This document shows positions 10,143-21,892 of a stretch of 64,000 bases of DNA, piece after piece. A model generated the notes under the pieces. It made no database searches and was not told the DNA's origin. It worked only from the letters and a program-made list of their open reading frames with translations. The first letter of the stretch is position 1, and every line of letters begins with the position of its first letter. The DNA lies in NCBI GenBank assembly GCA_030765065.1, contig CM060989.1, positions 64,246,001-64,310,000 on the forward strand, written 5' to 3'. The stretch is from Deroplatys truncata (lineage: Eukaryota; Arthropoda; Insecta; Mantodea; Mantidae). A program made the translations under genes and the position numbers.

Positions 10143-11244
10143 CGAGGGATAATCAGAAACTAAGGTTACAGGGCTGATTCTCATGGAGTTTCGTCCTTTA
10201 TAGAGAAATTAGTAGTGTGCGGTAATTCTAATACATGTGGTTGGCAACTGTGCAGAGTTTCAGCTATCTGCCACCTACAGCGCTAGCTCCGTTAGCTCCA
10301 CTCCGTTATTCGATTTCTGTGGGCGAAACATGTAACCGCAGCTGGTAGAGGTTTACAGAGAGACTGTAATGTCTCGTCAGCATGTCGCAGGACAGTATTG
10401 AAAGTTTGTGGCCGGTAGAGAAAACGTCACCGACGAGGATCGCAGTAGGCCGATCCAGCACATCAACAGATTTGAACACAGCTCGCGCAGAGGAGCTGAT
10501 TCAGGACAACAGGAGCATCACGTTATGGCATATGAAGGCAGAATTGAGCGTTCGTCACATTGTTCACGATATTCTGCAGTGCCGGAAATTTTGTTCCGGA
10601 TGGGGGCAAGTCTGCAGCTTTTGCAACGGTTCTCCAGGGAAGGTAGCAGTTTTCTTCACCAGATTGTCACGGGTGGCGAAACATGGAACCACCACTACAC
10701 CCCAACAGTAAGCAGTCGCCAATGGAATGGAAACCCCCCTCCTCGACAAAGTAGTTTAAGGTGAGGGCCTCAGTGTTTTGGGACAGTGCGAGGGTCATAC
10801 TCGTGGAGTATTTGGAAAGGGGGCACACAGTGACCGCTGACCGATACTCTGAGACCTTGACACGATTGTGCGAAGTAATAAGGAGGAAATGGGCAGAACT
10901 TCTCACTCAGGGCGTCTTCGCTGGGACACCATCGATCACCCTCCCTCCAGCCCAGACCTGGCTCCAAGCGACTTTTACATGTTTCCTCACTTGAAGGAGC
11001 ACCTAGAAGGCCGACGATTCGCTTCAGGCGAGGTGAAAAACTTCGCTACAACGTGGCTGAATACGCAAAGACAGAAGTTTTACCAGGAGGGAATATTCAA
11101 ACTCATCCACGAAACAAGTGCCTAAACGATATGGAGACTATGTCGAAAAATAACCTAATGTATCCTATCAGTTGGCTGTATTGAGTGTATGAAATAAAAT
11201 GTACACTTTCACTGCAGGCTTTGTAAACTTCTGATCACCTCTCG
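10143..11244 (+). mobile_element. Mariner element, internally deleted
   Basis: The termini read CGAGGGATAATCAGAA (10143) and the diverged inverse of CGAGAGGTGATCAGAA (ending 11244). TA flanks both sides (10141-10142, 11245-11246). At 1,102 bp it is about 150-200 bp short of full length. Confidence 0.88.
10382..11125 (+). pseudogene. Mariner transposase, broken
   Basis: Pieces of a mariner transposase lie in several frames. RSSTSTDLNTARAEELI is the linker between the helix-turn-helix units. IVTGGETWNHHYTP corresponds to the first catalytic block but has Gly where the Asp of GDETW belongs. VTADRYSETLTRL follows. HPPSSPDLAPSDFYMFPHLK carries the third catalytic Asp, then a C-terminus with WLNTQRQKFYQEGI. 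The segment that should hold the second catalytic Asp (DNARPH-type block) is deleted at about 10910. The first helix-turn-helix is also missing at the N-terminus. The copy is long dead. It differs in its termini and protein from the mariners at 6663 and 18731, so it is a separate lineage. Confidence 0.88.
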
Positions 11245-11752
11245 TATATAGCTTTCACAAGCTAATCCTATGAGCTTGTTTTTACGTCTATACTAATCGA
11301 TAAACCTTTGCAGTATTAGTTTCATTACACAATTTGCTGTATAAGAAATGTTCATACTCTTTCTATGATATCGCAAGAAACAACTGAATAACGAGAGCCT
11401 TTTAAAAATGACAAGCTACTGAAAATTTTATCCCATATAATAAGGGATATCTCGGGAATGCTATGCCACAAAAAAGTTATTAGAAACAACAGGAATGCGC
11501 TTATACGTAGCAGAGACAGCGGCGAAGGTCTTTTAGACCAGCTGGCTGCCGCTATCACGCGTCTACCCTGGATCTAACTGACCAACTGGCCCTGGCAGTG
11601 GGCCTGGTAAATAAGTACATAACAGTGTAGTGCTCTTCAATGTTTCATTTTCCGCGTGTTGTGCATAGTGCAGCTTCCGTGCAAGTGTTAAGTGTATCAG
11701 CATGTATGTGTGTGGTTTGTACACATGTGTATTTAACAATAAAAAACAAAAC

Positions 11753-12655
11753 CGAGCCTAATGGCTCAGGTGGTAACGTTTGTGGTCCGCATTCGGGAGA
11801 TTCCAGCGTTAAAATCCCGTGGGCCGACCTATTTGTCTGTTTTTTTTTTTCTGATTTCCTTCGGTCGCCAATGTAAATACCGGATTGAATATGTAATACC
11901 AAGACCCAAAGTTCCATCTTAGGTCTAAAACAATAGTAAAATGAAAAATAAGTAGTAGTAGGGAATGCTATGCCATCTATCCACAATGCCATTCGCTAGT
12001 GTCTCTGTGGGCACGTGACGAAGCAAGATGGCATTTCCAGGGATGAGATCTAGAAGGCTTACTGTCCGCCTTTCTGTGTGAAGGCGGCGGTTAGACTGCA
12101 CGGCATGACGCAGGTGGTTACAGGGATGAGACCTAGAAGGCTAACTGTCCGCCTTTCTATATGAGAGCGGCAGTTAGACTGGACAATACCCTGGTGCCAT
12201 CTGCACGGCACGAAGCAGGTGGTTATAGGGATAAGACCTAGAAGGCTAACTGTCCGTCTTTCTGTGTGAAGGGTTAGACTGGACGGCACCCTGGTGTCAT
12301 TTGCACGGCACGAAGCAGGTGATTACAGGGGTGAGACCTAGAAGGCTAAATGTCCGTCTTTCTATATGAGAGCGGCAGTTAGACTGGACAATACCCTGGT
12401 ACCATCTGCACGGCATGAAGCAGGTGGTTACAGGGATGAGACCTAGAAGGTTGTCTGCCTTTCTATACGAGAGCGGCAGTTTGACTGGACGGCACCCTAA
12501 TGCCGTCTGCACGGCACGAAGCAGAAGATCCAGTAGTTATGCGCTAAGGTCTCTGTGTCCCGTGACGGAGCGGTTACAGGGATGAGACCTAGAAGGCTAA
12601 CCTTCCATCACACACTGTTCTAATAGTTATCCACTAACAGATCCGTCGCGATATG
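11753..12655 (+). mobile_element. SINE type S3 with amplified tail
   Basis: The tRNA-like head at 11755-11830 has an A-box-like TGGCTCAGGTGG and a degenerate B-box. The body then matches the shorter copy at 53918-54330. The 3' part has expanded into tandem units (see next entry). Confidence 0.7.
12041..12600 (+). repeat. Tandem repeat of about 100 bp inside the SINE tail
   Basis: Six starts of the block GGGATGAGACCTAGAAGG occur at about 12040, 12121, 12227, 12326, 12431 and 12578. Each is followed by CTGTCCGCCTTTCT and the CTGCACGGCACGAAGCAG block. The sister copy near 54190-54260 has a single unit. Minus-strand frames here (LLGLIPVTTC repeated) are by-products of the repetition. Confidence 0.85.
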
Positions 12656-12660
12656 ACCAA

Positions 12661-13739
12661 GGAGTAAAATATATGAAGTATTAATAAAAAACAAAAGGAT
12701 GTGAAATAGCAAATTGAAAAACAAAACACCAGCTGTTCTCGCTGACCCCAAGAAGGGCACTTTGTATAGGCTAGTTGAAAACCTCAATTATATTTGTAGT
12801 ACAAGAGCGCGCAGACCTGTATGTACATAATGGCAATATTTGTCTGTAAGCCTCTGATACTTGCGTACACGCCAATGTCTAGAAGCATCGTTCCTGGCAG
12901 TTGTAAAGCTGGGAATATCTGCGGGGACTGTACCAGACTCGCAGCCAGGTATGCGTGTATAGATGTAGGTGAAAGCATACATATACGGCATGAGTCAGTT
13001 CCATTGAATGAGGTTTCTTTCTAGCTCACGCCGAAAGGTTCGTGCAACACGAATTAACAAAACACAGTCTAATTGATGTTCATGCTCACTTCGTTAACAG
13101 CCTCTCTGTTTTGACGTTATGGATGCTAAGCCCTTTCTGAGCAGCACTTCAAAGAATTCTGCTAGTAGTTCTGAGCGCGTAACAATGGAATTTATCAGTG
13201 GCGTAGCGTAAGGGTAGACTTTGAGACTGAATATACCTAAATAAATAGCCAAAAAACTAAGTAAATTTGTAAACATATAAATAAAGACATATAGGCAGCT
13301 TCGAAATCTCATGATGCGGCAGCAAAGTCGAGTAGAGAATGGGATGGTTGAGCGAGTGCGTTTCATTAAGAGTGGAGTTATATAGCTTTTCCCACTAAAT
13401 TTCGACCTCTCGTTGTAGGAAGACATGTCTATATTTTATCGTGCATTAAGGGCACAGAGGCAGCAGCAGAGACTTAACACGTTTAATGAGATGTTTAGTC
13501 TCTGTGTACCTGCTCTCTCCAAGGTCAGAAAACAGGACAATAGCGGTTGGAGACAAGAGTAGAGCAAGGCAGTGTAATATAAACATTTCATTCCTCAGTT
13601 ATTGGTGAACCAGCATTATGTGCGTCTAACTGTGCAATGCAGTGAAGTGTTAATTTTTGTCTGTGTATTGTTTTCATCTGCGTGCTTTATTTATAATTTT
13701 AGAAATATGGACCATTTCATTGATTTAGTGGATTACTTA
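12661..13739. other. No recognisable feature
   Basis: Short frames on both strands (up to 110 codons on minus near 13094-13426) show no domain or splice context that I recognise. Confidence 0.35.
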
Positions 13740-14557
13740 TTGTATTATTAGCTCCACGTATGGACGCCAATTTGAGAAACGGTTTGTATTGACGGAGTTG
13801 TATCGTATTTCAACTGTTGGGGAGCCTAAGTTGTAGTAGTTGCAACCGCACGTATGGTAAACAGTTTCTGGAAGCCTTCGCTCCAAATGTACTTTCAGGT
13901 GACCTTTGCCCCAAGTTTAAAAAAATAATAACTGTGTAATTAAACTGTTTCTTTAAATATTTTATATTTATGTTTTCCTCGGCTACGTCAGTATTTATTT
14001 TAGAGACATGGATAGCTTGGCAGGGTTGTGATGCGACAAGAATGTAGGCTTACACAGATTATAATTTTACTTCACTCCTTTTATTGATGCTTGACACGAT
14101 TTAAATAACACTTCACTGATATAGAGAGAGAGAGAGAGCTGTGAGATGTTTTTATTAAATACTTGCAGTTTTTTAATACGTAAACTATTTTTCGTCCCAC
14201 ACGAATACGTATCTCTCGAGGACGTATCTGTCTCAAAATTTACATTATTGTTGCTCCAATAATGACTAGTGGCATTTAAACTTTCAAATTCATTATTGCC
14301 TCAAGGTTACCTCATTGTTACCTCATTGTTGGCAACTTTTAACTTATTATTCTCACAGCTCCTACATCATTAAATTACGCAATATAATCACATAACATTG
14401 TTAAACATGTTTACAATAATATAAACATATACAATGATTGTTGTATACATTTTACAAATTATTACATACACATATTGCTTCAAAGCGGGCTGTTATTGAA
14501 TTTATATTTTATATAATGTGACTGAAATCATTTAAGTGTTAAAAATACTGCCTCAAC
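13740..14557 (-). repeat. LTR-like repeat L1, copy A
   Basis: It shares its whole length with 36268-37262 and 43686-44758. The sharp shared edge, read on the minus strand, is TGAGGCAGTATTTTTAACACTT (14557 leftward). A polyadenylation-like ATTAATAAAAGGAG block is near 14080 in the same orientation. No internal coding part is attached, so a solo LTR is the best guess. A short GA run is at 14122-14138. Confidence 0.5.
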
Positions 14558-15300
14558 CCTATCTTATGAGCAAAAGTGTGAACTTAAAGGTAAAAGAGCA
14601 ATTCCTAAGCTTGGCATTGTCTTCCCGAAAAAGAACCAAAAACGGACCTTTCAACATCCTGACACAGTACCTAAATTTAATTGGTTAACTGGCAGCTACA
14701 TTCATAACAAAGTGTGTTGTTTCGTATGTTTGCTTTTTGGCGGGGAAAAGGAATGGAGTGTTGAAGGAATATTCGAATATTAAAAACATTGAAACAAAAG
14801 TTTCCAATAAAAATCACCGACTGGAGCTTATATACAATATAAGTGAGTTCATGATTTACAATCATACAATGGTTTGTCAGCATTTTGTAAAGTCACACCT
14901 AACGCTATATTTTTATAATGTAGTTTAAAAAGTATGTTTAGTCAATTTCAGCAATTAGTAGTGATGCTAATGGCTACTAAAACAACAAATAATACTAATA
15001 ATAGTAACAACAATAATAATCGAATCGATATGGAGAATTCACACTATTTTATGAAACATTAATGTATATGAATTTGTGCATCATTTAAAAAAAAATTAAA
15101 TTTTTAAAAGCTAGTATACCCAGAACCCAGTATCAAGCTACGCCACTGAAATTTATGAAATATGTTATCAGGAACAAAGGCAACTCTATTGCAAATATAA
15201 CCTACATGATTCTTTTTCTAGAGTATTAAGACCCCATTAAATCATATAAACTTCTACTTGTTAAATTATTTTTAACATATTTGTTTCAGAGAGTTAAGGA
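14558..15300. other. No recognisable feature
   Basis: AT-rich DNA with ACAATAATAATA-type low complexity near 14990-15030. Nothing assignable. Confidence 0.4.
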
Positions 15301-15307
15301 GAGACTA

Positions 15308-15850
15308 ATAGAGCGAGATGGCTTCGCGGTAACGTGTGAGGCTCGCATTCGAGAGGCCCCTGGTTCGATTCCCGGCGACTGTCCACTCTGACCACGGATT
15401 TTTTAGTGGTTTCCCTGTCGGTAGGAGAATGCTGGGGTGGTTCTTCTACCATGGCTTTTCTGCTCCCATAATTTCCTTCAGGGTTGATGGACCACGCCAC
15501 AGTGTTCAGCGTGTTGCGAATAGGCGGTGGTGATGCGCTTTTTGAAGATTTCTTCCTCGTGTCGGTCGGATCCACCTCCAGCTGTTCTCGGAGCAGATTC
15601 CTCTTCAGGGGAGCCCCGGGGGTTAGGGACTTGTAGGTGGGTTTGAGCGGTGTGGTTGCGTTCGTTCTGGAAACGTTACGGACCGCGTCCACGCTTGCGC
15701 ACGTCGTCTTCCGGATCTGGTTGACATTCCGGTCTCCCCCTCCCAGGAATCGCGTTCGAAGCACAAAGGGTTACATGGCCGACTTACGGTGCTCTGCCCT
15801 GGTTTCGGAACCCCTCCGTAATATTTACCTTTATCTTTTATGGGGAGACT
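15308..15850 (+). mobile_element. SINE type S1, about 540 bp
   Basis: The head GAGCGAGATGGCTTCGCGG (A-box region) is followed by a B-box GGTTCGATTCCC at about 15363. Then comes the block GTGGTTTCCCTGTCGGTAGG and a GC-rich body. It matches 56586-57125 and, truncated, 59741-60180. Frames on both strands across it are by-products of high GC. Confidence 0.8.
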
Positions 15851-15957
15851 AAATACCATTTTTAGTTTTTCTGTAGTCTTATAAATTGGAGTTTCCTTTT
15901 TAATTTAATATACAGGGACATTACAAATTTGTTATAAAAGAATATTCTCTATGAAGT

Positions 15958-16603
15958 ATATTCTCCATTTACTTCATGTTAATCGAGATATCGAGATGAA
16001 AAATGTATTGCTAACTTACTTGTAGGCGCAAGGGGAAGACTTTAAGCGATAGTCAAATATTTTAAGAGCTGGTTGCTATGTGGAGCATTCCATTCTCTTT
16101 GTATGTCCAGGACATAAACAAACGAATAACGAATTCCCATTTGAGAAAAGTATAAGTACTGGAAAATTCAAGCAAATAACAAGGAATATTTCGTAAATGG
16201 TTCACTTGGCCAAAACAAAAAATGTATAAGACATAAATTGTGTGTTTTAAATAGATCTATGATATTTTAATCAGTCATATTTACAGCCATTTTTGGGCAA
16301 ATCAAAATTTTCGAAAAATGTTCCATGTAAACGGTAGTCTGGGGTGATGGGATTTTCTTGAAAATCTTCGTGTCGCATGTTTGAAAGATACTGAATCTAA
16401 ATAGGTACTAAGTTTAGTATTTGTCCTACTTTTCGTTTTTGAGTAATGCTGTTCACAGACACACATGTGGACCTTTTTCTTAAAATGCTTTTTATGGATT
16501 CAGGGCACCTCAAAACATTATTTCCAGTGAAATCTCGATATCAAATTTTTGGGTGGAATGCAATACTTCCCCTACCTAATCTACGTAGTAGAGAAAGTAA
16601 AAA
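15958..16603 (+). mobile_element. HINE-like element, 5'-truncated
   Basis: It begins in the TTCTCCATTTACTTCATGTTAA block. About 190 bp of the middle is deleted near 16260. The 3' end is at CTACGTAGTAGAGAAAGTAAAAA. Confidence 0.8.
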
Positions 16604-17360
16604 GTACTTTGTTTTACATAATGTTGCCAATACAAGTATTTTTTGTGGAGATATTGTGCAAAACAGGGTTTTATTTAGTTATATATTTAAACATGGTTAT
16701 TATAATTGATGACGAGTAACGCTATTGTTAAAAGTTATATACTCATATGTGAATAATGTAGAACTAAAACACATCGCTAATGAATGCGCAAAAAGATACA
16801 CACCTCCTTGCTATATGCAGCATACTCCACCTGTGAAGGGCAGTAGAATGACGCCTGAAGCTGCGGTGACACCATAAATGGAAGCGAGTGTACAATAATT
16901 TCGCAAAACACCAGGGGGATATTTGAAATTAGTTAACTCGTCATTAGAGTTTAAAAATCTAAACGCGCAACTTGGGTAAGCCAGCTAGTTTTTGGTTGAA
17001 ATCATGTCTAGCAATTGGCAGAAGGGGCGTGGTTGTCAGGAAGGGAATATGTCCTCCCCTAGACAGAATACGGTTTCCTCCCCCTCGCTAGGGTGGAGAT
17101 TGCGCCTTTGTTGGGATGTATATCATCCTCTTGAAAGACGTGACTCCCATATCCATTCGACTCTTGTTAGCCTACTTCATGGTTTGCATTAGAACCTTGA
17201 AGTTCAATACTAACACAATAAATGGGATGTTATAGGTATTACAACTTCTATCCGTCAATATTTCGTATCCTTTCTATAAATTATTTAATTTCTGCAGAGC
17301 TACAAACCTTTGGCTTTTCTTTATCTCCATCGCTCAAAAGAATCTTAGATACATCAGCAA
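16604..17360. other. No recognisable feature
   Basis: AT-rich sequence without a convincing frame. A GC-richer patch around 17020-17130 matches nothing I know. Confidence 0.4.
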
Positions 17361-17364
17361 AAAT

Positions 17365-17747
17365 CTGTGTTACATTCACATGAACTTCGCTATCCACTGT
17401 TCTACAAGATATTCTTACAAAATATTATTGTTCTGTTCGAGATAAAGTTTGCAGAAATGGTTTTATTATATACTTCGTTTAGGTACAAGGGAAAATACAG
17501 TAGTTTAAGCGATAGTCAAATCTTTTAAGAGCTGGTCTCTATGTGGATGGCTATGAAATTCCGTTCTCTTTGAATAACCAAGAGAGAGAAAGAGAGAGGG
17601 GGAAAAAACGAAAAGTGGTTTTCCTCTCGAGAAAATTATAAGTATTTAAAATTTCAAAGCAATAAGAAAGAATATCTCGGAAAAGCTTAGCGCCACTAAA
17701 ACTTTTATTTGACATAAATTTTGTGCTTTAACGAAATCCACAGTTTT
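17365..17747 (+). mobile_element. Old HINE-like 5' part (host of a nested copy)
   Basis: It runs from GTGTTACATTCACATGAAC to ATCCACAGTTTT, in the divergent subfamily. The 3' part appears at 18562-18717 beyond a minus-strand copy. About 250 bp of the host is absent at the junction. A GA run is at about 17581-17599. Confidence 0.6.
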
Positions 17748-18561
17748 ACTTTCTCTACCACGTACATAGTAGGTATAGTATTGCATTCCACCCAAAAATT
17801 CGATACCGAGAGTGTTTAGGCCCCTTGAATCCAAATAAGGCATTTTTGAAAAAATGCACATGTGTGTCTGTGACCAGCTCAAAAATTCAAAATCAAAAGC
17901 TCGGATAAATACCAAACTTAGCATAGGTTCAGTATCTTCCAAAGACGCGACATGAAGATTTTCAATAAAATTCCCCCACCCTAAACTACCCTTTACATGG
18001 AACATTTTTCAAAATTTCTGATTTTCTAAAAAATGGCTCAAACTATTTTTATTAAAATAGAACACATTCAGTATATTTACATGAGAAATAAAATGTATAT
18101 CTTGAATTTTCCAGGAATAGGTTAGAAAGTTCTCTTCATTCGGAAAGAATTTTGTATAATGTTGTATAACTTGTAAACGTTAAGCGATAGACCAAAACGC
18201 ACGCAAAAGATGTAGCTGTATTAAAACACACAATTTACTTAAAAATAAGCTTTTCCGTGGCTAAACAGTTTCTGAGATATCCGTTATTAAAGGTTCGAAT
18301 TGTTCAATACTAGATTCCTCAAGTTCGATCGATTTTCAGTTGTTTCTCGCGATTGCCTGGAAACGGTATGGAATTTTAAGGCCGGTATATAGCGTCCAGT
18401 TCTTAAACATTTGACTATCGCTGCTCTCTTTGTATTTCTAACAAAATGTGTAATGTAGCTTATTTGTATTAGATAGAAAAACAAGCTTTAGTAAGAATAG
18501 TTTGTATACTCGCTAATAAGGAGAGAGGGTAGAGAAAGTGATGTGAATGTATCGCATCAGA
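17748..18561 (-). mobile_element. HINE-like element nested in an older copy
   Basis: Complete but diverged minus-strand copy (814 bp). It runs from ACTTTCTCTACCACG (3' end) to GAATGTATCGCATCAGA (5' end), with T-runs on both flanks. Confidence 0.75.
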
Positions 18562-18717
18562 TTTTTCGTTTTTGAGTTGCACACAGACACACGATGAATT
18601 ATTTTAAAAATGCTTATTTTAGGTTCAGGGGGCTCAACGCATAATCTCGACATCGAATTTTTGGATGGAATATAATAGATATTTCCTCTATTTACTATAA
18701 GTACGTAGTAGAGAAAC
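18562..18717 (+). mobile_element. Old HINE-like 3' part
   Basis: It resumes at CGTTTTTGAGTTGCACACAGAC and ends ACGTAGTAGAGAAACCAAAAA. It is the continuation of the host copy at 17365. Confidence 0.65.
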
Positions 18718-18730
18718 CAAAAATGTTATA

Positions 18731-19991
18731 CGAGGGCAGTCCCAGAAGTACCCGATCTGAGTATATATAGCAGTTGTTTCAAAAAATGACTATGGTAGAA
18801 AGTACCTCCCTTATAAAGCTTAAGTTTGAAGTTTGACGATGCTACGTAGCTTAGTAATTGTTTGGCATCCATTAATAGTGAATTCTCTCAACAAATTTGT
18901 AAACATGGATAAAACTGGTCATTGTTATGTGATACAATACTTTCATTTGAAAAGTCTTAGTCCAACTAATATTAAAACTGAGCTAGAATCTACTTTGGGG
19001 AAATCTGCTCCTTCGTTTACAATAATAAAATATTGGGTGGCAGAGTTTAAGCAAGGCCGTAGGAGCTGCCAAGACGAACGTCGCAGTGGTCGACCACGCC
19101 AGAAATTGTGAAGAAAATCCACAAAATGGTATTGAATGACCGTCGACTGAAAGTGCGCGAGCTATCAGACATCATAGGTATTTCAAAAAGTGCTCAACAT
19201 CACATACTTACTGAAAATTTAGACATGAGAAAGCTATGTGCAAGATGGGTGCCGCGTTTACTCACAATGGAACAAAAGCAGCATTGTGAGGATGTTTCAG
19301 TCGAGTGTTTGGCGATGTTTCGCTACAATAAAACCGAGTTTTTGCGTCGATTCATAATTATGGATGTAACATGGGTCCTTCACTTCGCACCTGAGACGAA
19401 GCAACAGTCAAAACAGTGGACTGAAAGGGAAGAATCGCCTCCAAACAAGGTAAGATAGTTCAATCCGCAGGTAAGGACATGACGTCAGCTTTTTTGGGAT
19501 GCGCGTGGGATAATTTTTATTGATTATCTACAAAAAGGAAAAGCAATCAATTGAGAGATTCATGCAAACTTATTGCAGCATATGAATGATGAAATCAAGC
19601 AAAAACGGCGTCATTTAACGAAAAAGGAAGTTTTGTTTCATCAAGACAATGCATTATCGCCATGGTCAAAATCAATGAGTTAAAGTTGGAATTGCTTCCT
19701 CATGCACCCTATTCGCCAGGACTTAGCCCGCTCTGATTATTTTCTGTTTCCAAAGTTGAAGAAATGGCTTGGTGGTAAAGGATTTGCCAACAATGAAGAA
19801 GTGGAGTTTGCAGTTGATGGCTGTTTTGTAGAACTCGACGGTTCTCACTATAAACAGGGTATCGAAGCTATTGAACATCGCTGGGAAAAGTGTATCGAGC
19901 TGAAAGGAGACTATGTAGAGAAATAAAGATATTTTCCCCCAAAATGTTTGTGTTTTCTTTGTTAGGTTGGGTACTTCTGGGACAGCCCTCG
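18731..19991 (+). mobile_element. Full-length mariner element
   Basis: The terminal inverted repeats of about 23 bp begin CGAGGGCAGTCCCAGAAG and differ at one position (A/T at base 8). TA flanks both sides (18729-18730, 19992-19993). Length 1,261 bp. Confidence 0.93.
18904..19926 (+). pseudogene. Mariner transposase, DD34D, frameshifted
   Basis: It starts at MDKTGHCYVIQYFHLKSL. The first helix-turn-helix and its linker (PSFTIIKYWVAEFKQGRRSC, then RRSGRPRQ) run to a stop at 19111. After a frame change the second helix-turn-helix (IIGISKSAQHHIL), a WVP-type motif (ARWVPRLLT) and the first catalytic block IIMDVTWVLHFAPETKQQSKQW follow to about 19456. In that block Glu/Ser after the Asp is replaced by Val. 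The second catalytic block reads SSRQ/HQDNA near 19645 in other frames. The third is split by a frameshift near 19710-19730 before ARSDYFLFPKLKKWL. The C-terminus KGDYVEK ends the frame at 19926. At least four lesions make it inactive. Its termini differ from the other mariners here. Confidence 0.9.
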
Positions 19992-19993
19992 TA

Positions 19994-20333
19994 ATTATAG
20001 GGAGCAATGAGAAATGTGTGCTGGGAAAGTTAAACAATCACTGCAACAGAGTATGTCGTTTAAATTCTATGTCTATGAGAATAAAGAACTTCGTTGTAGG
20101 CGACATATCCACGATTTCTGTTTGTATAACACGTTTCAAGCAGGAAAATTAGTAATGTATCCAGTAGGACATAATGGTGAATGTGAAGGACAATGTCAAC
20201 ACTTTCTTATGGGAAAGTGTAATTAAGGAGCCTATGTAACCCTCGATTGTCTCACGTACGCTACATATTTCCTGTGACCTTTCCTTTCTTCTCCCTCATC
20301 ATAATGCACAAGACTTTATTTATTACTTTCTCT
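19994..20333. other. No recognisable feature
   Basis: A 70-codon plus-strand frame (20014-20226) has several Cys and His but no recognisable zinc-finger spacing. I do not call it a gene. Confidence 0.35.
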
Positions 20334-21891
20334 ACTACGTATAGTAAGTAGGGGAAGTATAGCATTCCACCCAAAAAGAAAATCTGATGTGTTACACTCA
20401 CGTGACTTTCTCTACTCTTGTACAAACTATTTTTACAAACGCTTATTCTCCATCTACTTCATGTTAATCAAGATAAACATTTGCAGCCTCTATCCTATTG
20501 CTAATTTTCTTGTAGATGTAAGGAAATATATATTTACAAGGGCAATATAGAAATACAGTAGCCTTTAAGCACATACATATCTCTTAATAGCTAGTTGCTA
20601 GGTGCAGCAGCATTCCCTTTGCCACAGATTAATACTCTTTGCATATCCAAGACAAAAAAATGAATAACGAATTCCCATTTCAGAAAATAAGTATTGAAAA
20701 ATTTAAGAGAATAACAAGCAATATCTCGAAAATGGTTCACTCAACAAAAAAAATGTATATGACATAAATTGTGTATTTTAACGCGATCTACATTTTTGTG
20801 TAGTAAAATTTTCTCTATCTCTTATGGTTTACCGGTTATGCAAAAGTCGTTGACAATGAAGAACACTTTTGGAGACATTCCCAGAAAATTCAAGATATAC
20901 GTTTTATTTGCCGTGAAAATATCTTAAACATATGATATTTTCATCAAAATCGTTACAGCCGTTTTTGAGAAAATTAAAATTTTCGAAAAATCTTCCATGT
21001 AAAGGGTATCCTGGGGTGGGGGGATATTCTTGAAAACCTTCGTGTCGCGTCCCTCGAAGATACTTAACCTAAATACCAAGTTTAGTTTTTATCCGACTGT
21101 TCGTTTCTGAGTTATGCTGTTCACAGACAGACACACACACACACACGGACATGTTTCCAAAAATGTTTTTTTTGGATTCAGGGGGTCTCAAAACATGTAT
21201 TTCCGGTGAAATCTCGGTATCGAATTTTTGGGTGGAATACAATACTTCCGCTACTTACTATATGTAGTAGAGAAAGTAAAAAGGTCCGTGTGTATCTGTG
21301 AACAGCATAACTCAAAAACGAAAAGTTAGATAAATACCAAGCTTGGTATTTAGGTTCAGTATCTTTCAAAGATGCGACACGAAGACTTTCAAGAAAATCC
21401 CCCAAACCAGACTACCTTTTACATGGAACAGTTTTCAAAAATTCAACGATTTTGATTAAAATATCATATGTTTAAGACACTTTCACGGCAAATTTAATGT
21501 ATATCTTGAATTTTCTGGGAATGTTCCTAAACGCCGTGTTCATTCTAAATGAATTTTGCATAAGTGCTAAACCGTAAGAGGTAGGCAAAAATTTTCCACA
21601 CAGAAAATGTAGATCTCGTTAAAACACACAATTTATAGAAATTCTTTTTTTATTATTATTATATTTTTTATGTCCTGGGCATGCAAAGAGAATGAAATGC
21701 TCCACATAGCAACCGGCTTTTAAAAGATTTGACTATCCCTTAAAGCCTACCATATTCCCCTTGCACCTACAAGAAAATTAGATAAGATAGTTTCTGCAAA
21801 TGTTTATCTCGATTAGCATGAAATAGATGGAGAATAAGCGTTTGTAACAATAGTTTGTACAAGAGAAGTCATATGAGTGTAACATATCAGA
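20334..21891 (-). mobile_element. HINE-like copy split by an inserted copy
   Basis: The 3' terminal 49 bp is at 20334-20382 and the remainder at 21283-21891, ending AACATATCAGA. About 95 bp of the host, between CACCCAAAAA and GTCCGTGTG, is missing at the insertion. Confidence 0.7.
20383..21282 (+). mobile_element. HINE-like element, complete, inserted in another
   Basis: It runs from TCTGATGTGTTACACTCACG to GAGAAAGTAAAAA (900 bp), with a CA tract at 21126-21146. It carries the alternative 5' segment of subfamily B (CTTTAAGCACATACATATC). Confidence 0.8.
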
Positions 21892-21892
21892 T

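Larger units (their letters stand above)
10097..11527 (+). mobile_element. Old HINE-like copy interrupted by a mariner
   Basis: The 5' end TCTGATGTGTTACATTCAC is at 10097. Body sequence resumes after the mariner at 11247, and a decayed 3' end (TACGTAGCAGAGA) is near 11503-11515. It belongs to the divergent subfamily also seen at 22717 and 29513. Confidence 0.6.

Noticed and set aside
12059..12512. Minus frames with repeated RRTVSLLGLIPVTTC
   Set aside because: Product of the tandem SINE tail. Frames change between units.
15294..15764. 156-codon minus frame
   Set aside because: Antisense of a GC-rich SINE. No domain, and the sister copies do not preserve it.
20014..20226. Small Cys/His-rich protein
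   Set aside because: Cys spacing fits no zinc-binding motif that I know, and the frame has no supporting context.
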